42,291 nt of DNA, from contig NZ_QRAP01000016.1 in the NCBI RefSeq assembly GCF_003363015.1, positions 1 through 42,291 on the forward strand. The letters run 5' to 3'. This stretch comes from Enterobacillus tribolii (lineage in GTDB: Bacteria; Pseudomonadota; Gammaproteobacteria; Enterobacterales; Enterobacteriaceae). The position numbers were made by a program, and so were the translations under genes. Below are positions 37,343-42,291 of the stretch, in pieces (positions within the stretch are counted from its first letter, which is position 1; each line of letters opens with the position of its first letter). The notes beneath the pieces are model-generated. The model was given only the letters and a program-made list of their open reading frames with translations, did not search any database and had not been told where the DNA came from.

Positions 37343-38110
37343 ATGCTATTAAGTGAACAATGGATTGCCTGGATGGGGTTATTGGGGCTGCTTACCGGAA
37401 GCTTGATGAACGTTGTGGTGTACCGGCTACCCCGCATGATTATGGAGGAAAACGCCGGGCTGTCGCTATGGTGGCCTGGTTCTCATTGCACGACCTGCCA
37501 ACACTCACTCGCCTGGTATGACAATGTCCCGTTATTCAGTTGGTTGTCACTGAAAGGCCGTTGCCGCTATTGCCATGCTGCGATTAGCTGGCGCTATCCG
37601 GCAACAGAACTCTTTACAATGCTGGGGTTCGCCGCAATCGCCGTTGCCTTCCCGCCGGGCCTGCCCGCGTTTGGATTAGCCTGCTTTTTTTGGTTCGGAT
37701 ACGCACTCAGTCTGATTGACCTGAAGACTATGCTGCTTCCCGATATGCTGACATTACCGTTACTGTGGTTGGGGCTGCTATACCATAGCCTGAGCAATAC
37801 GCTGCCGCTGCCGGACGTCATATACGGCGCCGTGGCGGGCTATCTGAGCTTATGGGCGGTTTACCATATTTTTCGTCTGCTGACGCGGCGCGAAGGGTTA
37901 GGATACGGCGATTTTAAACTGCTGGCGGCCTGCGGCGCATGGTGCGGGTGGCAGAGCCTCCCGCTGATTTTGGTTATCGCGTCATTAACCGGCATAGTAC
38001 TGACGTTATGTCATGCCCGCCACGCAGGCATACATCAACAACCTGTCCCTTTTGGCCCGCCCCTGGCTATCGCAGGTTTTATCCTGCTTTGCCGGCTGAT
38101 GCTCCACTAA
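37343..38110 (+). CDS. gspO: prepilin peptidase and N-methyltransferase GspO
   Basis: GspO is the polytopic aspartic protease that cuts the leaders of GspG-K and methylates the new N-terminus. In 255 residues it shows the cytoplasmic zinc loop with Cys49, Cys52, Cys74 and Cys77, the catalytic Asp126 (LIDLKTMLLPD) and Asp190 (GYGDFKLL), and about eight hydrophobic helices. It is the last gene of the gspC-O operon and supplies the peptidase for the five pseudopilins encoded here. Confidence 0.97.
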   Translation: MLLSEQWIAWMGLLGLLTGSLMNVVVYRLPRMIMEENAGLSLWWPGSHCTTCQHSLAWYDNVPLFSWLSLKGRCRYCHAAISWRYPATELFTMLGFAAIAVAFPPGLPAFGLACFFWFGYALSLIDLKTMLLPDMLTLPLLWLGLLYHSLSNTLPLPDVIYGAVAGYLSLWAVYHIFRLLTRREGLGYGDFKLLAACGAWCGWQSLPLILVIASLTGIVLTLCHARHAGIHQQPVPFGPPLAIAGFILLCRLMLH

Positions 38111-38114
38111 CAAG

Positions 38115-38142
38115 ACAAAAGGCAGAGCCATGACACTCTGCC
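38115..38142 (-). terminator. terminator between gspO and bfr
   Basis: GGCAGAG (38121-38127) and CTCTGCC (38136-38142) form a perfect 7-bp stem around 8 bases. On the minus strand it is followed by TTTTGTCTTGT and stands six bases after the bfr stop. It may also stop gspO transcripts, though the plus-side U run is poor. Confidence 0.75.
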
Positions 38143-38148
38143 CATCGT

Positions 38149-38625
38149 TTACTCTTCTTCCCGGATCTGTGCCTGAAGGTAGTTCTGAATTCCCATTTTC
38201 TGGATCAGATCGAGCTCAGTCTCCAACCAGTCAATATGCCGCTCTTCATCGGCTAAAATATTTATCAGCATGTCCCGGCTTACATAATCATGAGCTGAAT
38301 CGGCATAAGCGATGGCTTTGCGAAGATCTTTCGCCCCCTCCAGTTCCAGGTTCAGATCGGAACGCAGCATTTCCTCAACGTCTTCACCGATGTTCAGCTT
38401 GCCTAAATCCTGAAGGTTTGGGATCCCCTCAAGGAACAAGATGCGCTCAATATACTGATCGGCATGCTTCATCTCGTCGATCGACTCGTGGTATTCCACA
38501 TCATTGAGCCGCTTTAGTCCCCAGTTTTTAAACATCCGGGCATGCAGGAAATATTGATTGATTGCAATAAGTTCGTTTCCCAACAACTTGTTGAGATGAT
38601 TTATTATCTTAGCATCACCTTTCAT
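38149..38625 (-). CDS. bfr: bacterioferritin
   Basis: Bfr forms a haem-containing 24-mer that oxidises and stores iron. The 158-residue length is as in E. coli. Ferroxidase residues are present: Glu18, Tyr25, Glu51, His54, with Glu94 and the EERH pair near 127-130; Met52 is the haem ligand. The ATG at 38625 has GGAGGAAG six bases upstream, so the seven extra codons of the open frame are not used. It follows bfd in the same operon. Confidence 0.98.
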   Translation of the reverse strand: MKGDAKIINHLNKLLGNELIAINQYFLHARMFKNWGLKRLNDVEYHESIDEMKHADQYIERILFLEGIPNLQDLGKLNIGEDVEEMLRSDLNLELEGAKDLRKAIAYADSAHDYVSRDMLINILADEERHIDWLETELDLIQKMGIQNYLQAQIREEE

Positions 38626-38691
38626 TATGACTTCCTCCGCTTCCACTCTCTAAAAAGCTTAGAAGGCATACGGGTGAAGTCAAAGCAAGGC

Positions 38692-38886
38692 TCAGGCTGT
38701 TTCTTTAAATTCGGAGGTGTGTAACATTTCGTCGTGCATCACTTCACGGGCGGCACGGACACACTTACCACATTGGTTTCCCAAAGGAATAAGTTTGCAC
38801 AGTTGGCGAAAAGTCTGAGGATGGTGTTGGCGCACCACCTGGCGAATTATTTTGTCACTGATACCGTTACAAAGGCAGACGTACAT
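38692..38886 (-). CDS. bfd: bacterioferritin-associated ferredoxin Bfd
   Basis: Bfd carries a [2Fe-2S] cluster and passes electrons to Bfr to release stored iron. The 64-residue protein starts MYVCLCNGISDKIIRQVVRQ; Cys4, Cys6, Cys39 and Cys42 ligate the cluster. The second pair is one residue later than in E. coli. The upstream in-frame codons are excluded by alignment. A Fur-box-like site lies 32 bases before the start, agreeing with induction under iron limitation. Confidence 0.96.
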   Translation of the reverse strand: MYVCLCNGISDKIIRQVVRQHHPQTFRQLCKLIPLGNQCGKCVRAAREVMHDEMLHTSEFKETA

Positions 38887-38917
38887 AGCTACTATCACTC
38901 AAGCCCGGCTCGCTATC

Positions 38918-38936
38918 ACTAATGATAATCATTAGC
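38918..38936 (-). promoter_or_regulatory. Fur box upstream of bfd
   Basis: ACTAATGATAATCATTAGC matches the 19-bp Fur consensus (GATAATGATAATCATTATC) at 16 positions and is itself a near-perfect palindrome. It lies just upstream of bfd, which is Fur-repressed in E. coli. Confidence 0.85.
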
Positions 38937-39009
38937 ATCCAATGGGTTTATGTTAGCTCACATCGATACTTACTACAAAGTCTCCTGCTAAAATATTCCG
39001 GATAATTTT

Positions 39010-39044
39010 AAATAAGGCTCCTTTGCCGATCCGGCAGGGAGCCT
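39010..39044 (-). terminator. terminator after the chitinase gene
   Basis: AGGCTCC (minus strand, 39044-39038) pairs with GGAGCCT (39021-39015); inside, TGCCG and CGGCA add five more pairs around GAT. It begins 16 bases after the stop. The U run after it (TATTTAAAAT) is weak. Confidence 0.65.
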
Positions 39045-39060
39045 GTAAACGCGAGGAGGC

Positions 39061-41502
39061 TTATCTACTTACATTCACTTCTTTAAATATCTGTGACTGG
39101 TCACTATCATCGCACTTCTTCAACGTGACGTATGCGTTTGCAGCAGTACCCGCAGACATGCAGTATTTATCTCCACTAACCAGGCTGACAAATTTACCAT
39201 CCTCATACTGCCACTTCATGCCTTGGTAGTTTGATAAGCAATTACCTAAAACAACAGGGTATCCGGTTTGAAGATTGCTCGCCGGGACATTGAAACACGA
39301 TGTCACTCCCCGCTTAGAAACCCGCTTCATGAAATGCGAGCCATCTGATGTAAGCGTGATCTTTTGCCCAATGTTGCCATCACACGTTGCCGTTGCTGAC
39401 GTGCCCGGGTATTTGGTGTTTTCGTCAATGCACTTCCCGTTTGATGCTGACTGATAGAATCCCGTATTAAATACATCTGTTTTAGAGAATACCTGAGCGC
39501 CATTGCCACTGTCGCATGTCGAAGCCACTAACCCATTATTATCAGTAACGGAAATGCATTTTTTCTGGCCATTAACGTTATTTACGAAACGGTTATTTTC
39601 AACATACCACTGCTGCGCTTTTGGCGCGCTCTCACTGGATGGCTGAGCACAGAATGTTGTTCTAATCACGTTCTGATCAGTAACCGTAAGACACGTCGAG
39701 CCGCTGCTTCCAACTTTTATCTCATTGAAAGAGGTACCACTGAGCAATTGATCGCTAACGTTACTGCAGGCCGCGGTTTCAGGCTGATTCGAGACTACAT
39801 GGCTGTAAAGAACCTTAATACACAGGTTATTTCTGCCGGATTTGTAAACCCCGGCTTGCATAGATAACGCAGGATTATCATCCCCGCCCTCACCATCCGG
39901 CATTTCGCTTCCCTTCAGCGTACCGACAATGCTACCCAGCTCATAATCTGAAGTATCGCCGCTCAGATCCCAGATAATGGCGCCACCAAAACCCTGCTGA
40001 TTAAGGTAGTTAACTTTAGCCTGGATAGATTCAGGATCATCATAAGTCAGGAATTCTTTAGTCGCCGGATTATAAAGATAAGGAACTTTAGACTCATTGT
40101 CCCAATAGCGAACATATTTACCGCTCGCCAGTTTGGTTTTCAGATCATAGTAAGGGTTGGTGCCGGTGTACTGATCGGTATCATCCCAGGCACCATGTAC
40201 AGTTGCCGAACCTTTCGCAAACAGACCGGGCAGCCCTTTGACGATTATCGTCGGCTCAACATCGCCCCAGCCGCGTCCGTAGTACGGAATCCCCATCATC
40301 AGCTTGCTCTTCGGCACTCCCCAGGTTTCGCTGTATTCATTCATGGCGGAGGCAACGTTCAATAACGGATCGCTGTCTTTGCTATTGGCAAATAACGGCG
40401 CATTGTGGCCGGTAATCGGGTCGAACGCACCGTGAATATCGTAAGCCATGACATTGACGCTATCCAGCAGCCCGGCGGTCACCGACGGGTTGATATACTG
40501 AATGTTATTGTGATTGGTGGTCACAGCCGCAGAGAGTTGATAGTACTTATCTTGTGATTTACCCAACGTATCCAGTTTGCTGCGCAGCGTTTGAATCAGT
40601 TGAGTGAACTGCGCTTTTTCCGCATTGGTATCCGGGTATTCCCAATCAATATCAATCCCATCAAATCCGTACTGCTGCATGAAGCTAATCATGTTATCTG
40701 CAAGTGTATTAATACCTGCGGTCGTTGCGGTTGCCGCTTCAAAAACGCCTTGCTCGGAATTATTCCAGCCACCAAACGAAATCATAAAGGTAACGCCATT
40801 TGCTTCAGACATTTTCTCCAGGTCTGGCAGCGTTCCTTTAGTCAAAGCCGCATTGGTATCCTGAATACTAATTTCACCGGTATTGCTGACAATGCCAAAT
40901 CCATAGTTCAGGTGCGTCAACCGAGAGAAATCAACTTTGTTTGCCGTAAAGTTATTATGTGCATCATAGACGCCCCACTCCGGGAAATAACCGATAACCT
41001 TACGCTGGTTTGCAACTTTTGTTTTTTCGCTGTTTTGGAAATCCGTCGCTTTTTGACCTGACCACGGCGTAAAGTTGAATGTGGCCAGCGTATTTATTTC
41101 TATTTTTCCCGCCTGTACCCAGGGATCGCCTTGCCCGGGAACATTACTGCCGTCAGCATACCATTTGTTCGTCCAGTAATAGCCATTATAGCGAACGGTA
41201 TCAACGCCATCTTCAGTAGAGTAAGCAATATTAGGGTCCCAATCTACGGCCTTAATCGCCATATCATCTTTCACAGCCACGGCAATGGTTACTTTGCCAG
41301 GGAAACTATTCTGCGAGGCATCAGAATAAGCCACCCACGTACTTCCATTATTTTTAGAAAGCATCTGGGATGTATTTAATCCTGAAATGGTATTGGTATC
41401 ATCATTCATCGTAAGAGTTGCGGATGAAGCAGAGAATGACATAATCAACCCAGCCAGAACCATTACTGATGTAACTTTATTTAATCTCATATTTATATCC
41501 AT
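39061..41502 (-). CDS. secreted GH18 chitinase with C-terminal beta-trefoil lectin-like domains
   Basis: The 813-residue precursor has a Sec signal peptide (about 1-28, ending FSASSA), a segment with a CBM5/12-like motif (about 104-132; YYWTNKWYADGSNVPGQGDP), a GH18 domain (about 167-530) with DGIDIDWE at 281-288 (catalytic acid Glu288), a Gly/Asp linker (531-545) and a C-terminal part (546-813) with six C-x(13-18)-C units, several followed by QxW/QxF-like words (QQW, QVF, MKW, QIF). This fits two ricin-B-type beta-trefoils. It hydrolyses chitin and is probably exported by the T2SS encoded nearby, as E. coli ChiA is. It is not an orthologue of E. coli ChiA, which has other domains. Start ATG 41502 or 41490. 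Confidence 0.93.
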   Translation of the reverse strand: MDINMRLNKVTSVMVLAGLIMSFSASSATLTMNDDTNTISGLNTSQMLSKNNGSTWVAYSDASQNSFPGKVTIAVAVKDDMAIKAVDWDPNIAYSTEDGVDTVRYNGYYWTNKWYADGSNVPGQGDPWVQAGKIEINTLATFNFTPWSGQKATDFQNSEKTKVANQRKVIGYFPEWGVYDAHNNFTANKVDFSRLTHLNYGFGIVSNTGEISIQDTNAALTKGTLPDLEKMSEANGVTFMISFGGWNNSEQGVFEAATATTAGINTLADNMISFMQQYGFDGIDIDWEYPDTNAEKAQFTQLIQTLRSKLDTLGKSQDKYYQLSAAVTTNHNNIQYINPSVTAGLLDSVNVMAYDIHGAFDPITGHNAPLFANSKDSDPLLNVASAMNEYSETWGVPKSKLMMGIPYYGRGWGDVEPTIIVKGLPGLFAKGSATVHGAWDDTDQYTGTNPYYDLKTKLASGKYVRYWDNESKVPYLYNPATKEFLTYDDPESIQAKVNYLNQQGFGGAIIWDLSGDTSDYELGSIVGTLKGSEMPDGEGGDDNPALSMQAGVYKSGRNNLCIKVLYSHVVSNQPETAACSNVSDQLLSGTSFNEIKVGSSGSTCLTVTDQNVIRTTFCAQPSSESAPKAQQWYVENNRFVNNVNGQKKCISVTDNNGLVASTCDSGNGAQVFSKTDVFNTGFYQSASNGKCIDENTKYPGTSATATCDGNIGQKITLTSDGSHFMKRVSKRGVTSCFNVPASNLQTGYPVVLGNCLSNYQGMKWQYEDGKFVSLVSGDKYCMSAGTAANAYVTLKKCDDSDQSQIFKEVNVSR

Positions 41503-42033
41503 TATAATTCCAACCCAATCGTTAATAACCCTATGGCTACTAACGCCCTTGCTTACAACAAACCAACCCTATATAAAGACGGCGAAATACCGTTTATGAG
41601 CATGAATATGCGATGATATTTAGGCAACAGATTAATTCTTGAATGAATTTATCAGAGACAATAATATTTACCGAAAAAACACACACATTTAAAATATAAT
41701 CAATGATGCATTACTCATGAGGAAATGAAACTATTACATCATGAGAATGATAACGAAATTAATAATGCGCATAGTAATTCAATAAAAAATAAAACGCCAA
41801 CACATTAATACAAGGTTTTTAAAAAAACGTAATAACCACCGATAAATAATAAAAACAATACGATTAAAAACCGAAAAACATACAGGTAAGAAATAAAATT
41901 AATAAAAGGAAAGATGATCTTTAGCTGGAAGCATTACGAAGAATAAGATGAGATTATAGAAGGGATAAATAATATAATTTTCTTTCTTGGTAACTAATGA
42001 ATGTTTATGTAGAAGTAACAGCACTAATATACC
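41503..42033. other. AT-rich intergenic region upstream of the chitinase gene
   Basis: About 530 bp without a credible gene. It is strongly AT-rich compared with the ribosomal protein region. It must contain the chitinase promoter, but no clear -35/-10 pair is seen; TTATAT (minus, 41576-41571) is a possible -10. A pair of imperfect direct repeats lies at 41710-41745. The composition suggests H-NS-type silencing or foreign origin. Confidence 0.6.
41710..41745. repeat. paired repeats upstream of the chitinase gene
   Basis: ATTACTCATGAG (41710-41721) and ATTACATCATGAG (41733-41745) are imperfect direct repeats 23 bp apart. Within them CTCATGA and TCATGAG are also inverted relative to each other (7-bp arms, 18-bp spacing). 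The two-turn spacing suits a regulator dimer pair. Confidence 0.45.
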
Positions 42034-42066
42034 AAAAAGAAAAAGGGCGCCCTGAAGGCGCCCTTT
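42034..42066 (-). terminator. terminator after tuf
   Basis: AAAGGGCGCC (42042-42051) pairs perfectly with GGCGCCCTTT (42057-42066) around CTGAA; on the minus strand TTTTTCTTTTT-like sequence follows. It stands 16 bases after the tuf stop. Confidence 0.95.
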
Positions 42067-42082
42067 CAACAATATAAAACTA

Positions 42083-42291
<209 letters not shown>

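Noticed and set aside
39061-41502. Orthologue of E. coli ChiA (YheB)
   Set aside because: Same position and function class, but the GH18 sequence and domain order do not match the E. coli protein.
41914-41946. Ten-codon frame preceded by AAAGGA in the gap before tuf
   Set aside because: Too short, spacing of the ribosome site is poor, and there is no sign of conservation or a promoter.

Overview
The window is core chromosome of an enterobacterium (order Enterobacterales). Gene order follows the Escherichia coli rrnD-to-tufA segment almost gene for gene: the 5' end of a 16S rRNA gene, yrdA, yrdB-aroE-tsaC-yrdD-smg-dprA, def-fmt-rsmB-trkA, mscL, arfA-zntR-yhdN, the alpha, spc and S10 ribosomal protein operons, gspAB, gspC-O, bfd-bfr, a chitinase gene and tuf. 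Protein sequences are close to, but clearly distinct from, those of E. coli, so this is another genus. The family cannot be fixed from the sequence alone.

Region 1-500 holds the 5' end of a leftward 16S gene with its boxA leader and the P2 and P1 promoters. At 507-9863, yrdA faces a leftward dprA-smg-yrdD-tsaC-aroE-yrdB operon (DNA uptake, tRNA t6A synthesis, shikimate pathway). A rightward set follows: def-fmt (formyl-Met handling), rsmB (16S m5C967), trkA (K+ uptake) and mscL (osmotic valve). At 9884-11059 lie arfA (ribosome rescue), zntR (zinc sensor) and yhdN, all leftward. The 3' end of yhdN carries ten perfect 9-bp repeats that run into the zntR start codon.

From 11188 to 24856 there are 28 leftward genes: alpha (rpsM-rpsK-rpsD-rpoA-rplQ), spc (rplN is the last gene of S10; spc starts with its promoter in the gap and the rpsQ/rplN boundary as discussed in the entries) and S10. 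Conserved control sites are visible: the alpha promoter and S4 leader, an S10-type terminator joined to a TATAAT promoter in the rplN-rpsQ gap, and the S10 promoter with its structured L4-type leader.

From 25107 to 38110 there is a type II secretion system: leftward gspA-gspB and divergent gspC-D-E-F-G-H-I-J-K-L-M-O. gspN and a pilotin gene are absent. bfd-bfr (iron storage and release, with a Fur-box-like site) separate it from a leftward secreted GH18 chitinase (39061-41502), the likely T2SS substrate. The chitinase has an architecture unlike E. coli ChiA: an N-terminal chitin-binding-like segment, a GH18 domain, and six Cys-pair repeats that look like two beta-trefoil lectin domains. About 540 bp of AT-rich DNA separate it from the 3' end of tuf.

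No phage, transposon, CRISPR or wholly new system was found. The most unusual points are the GKE repeat tract in yhdN, the double trefoil chitinase at a conserved locus, and the hairpin inside arfA.
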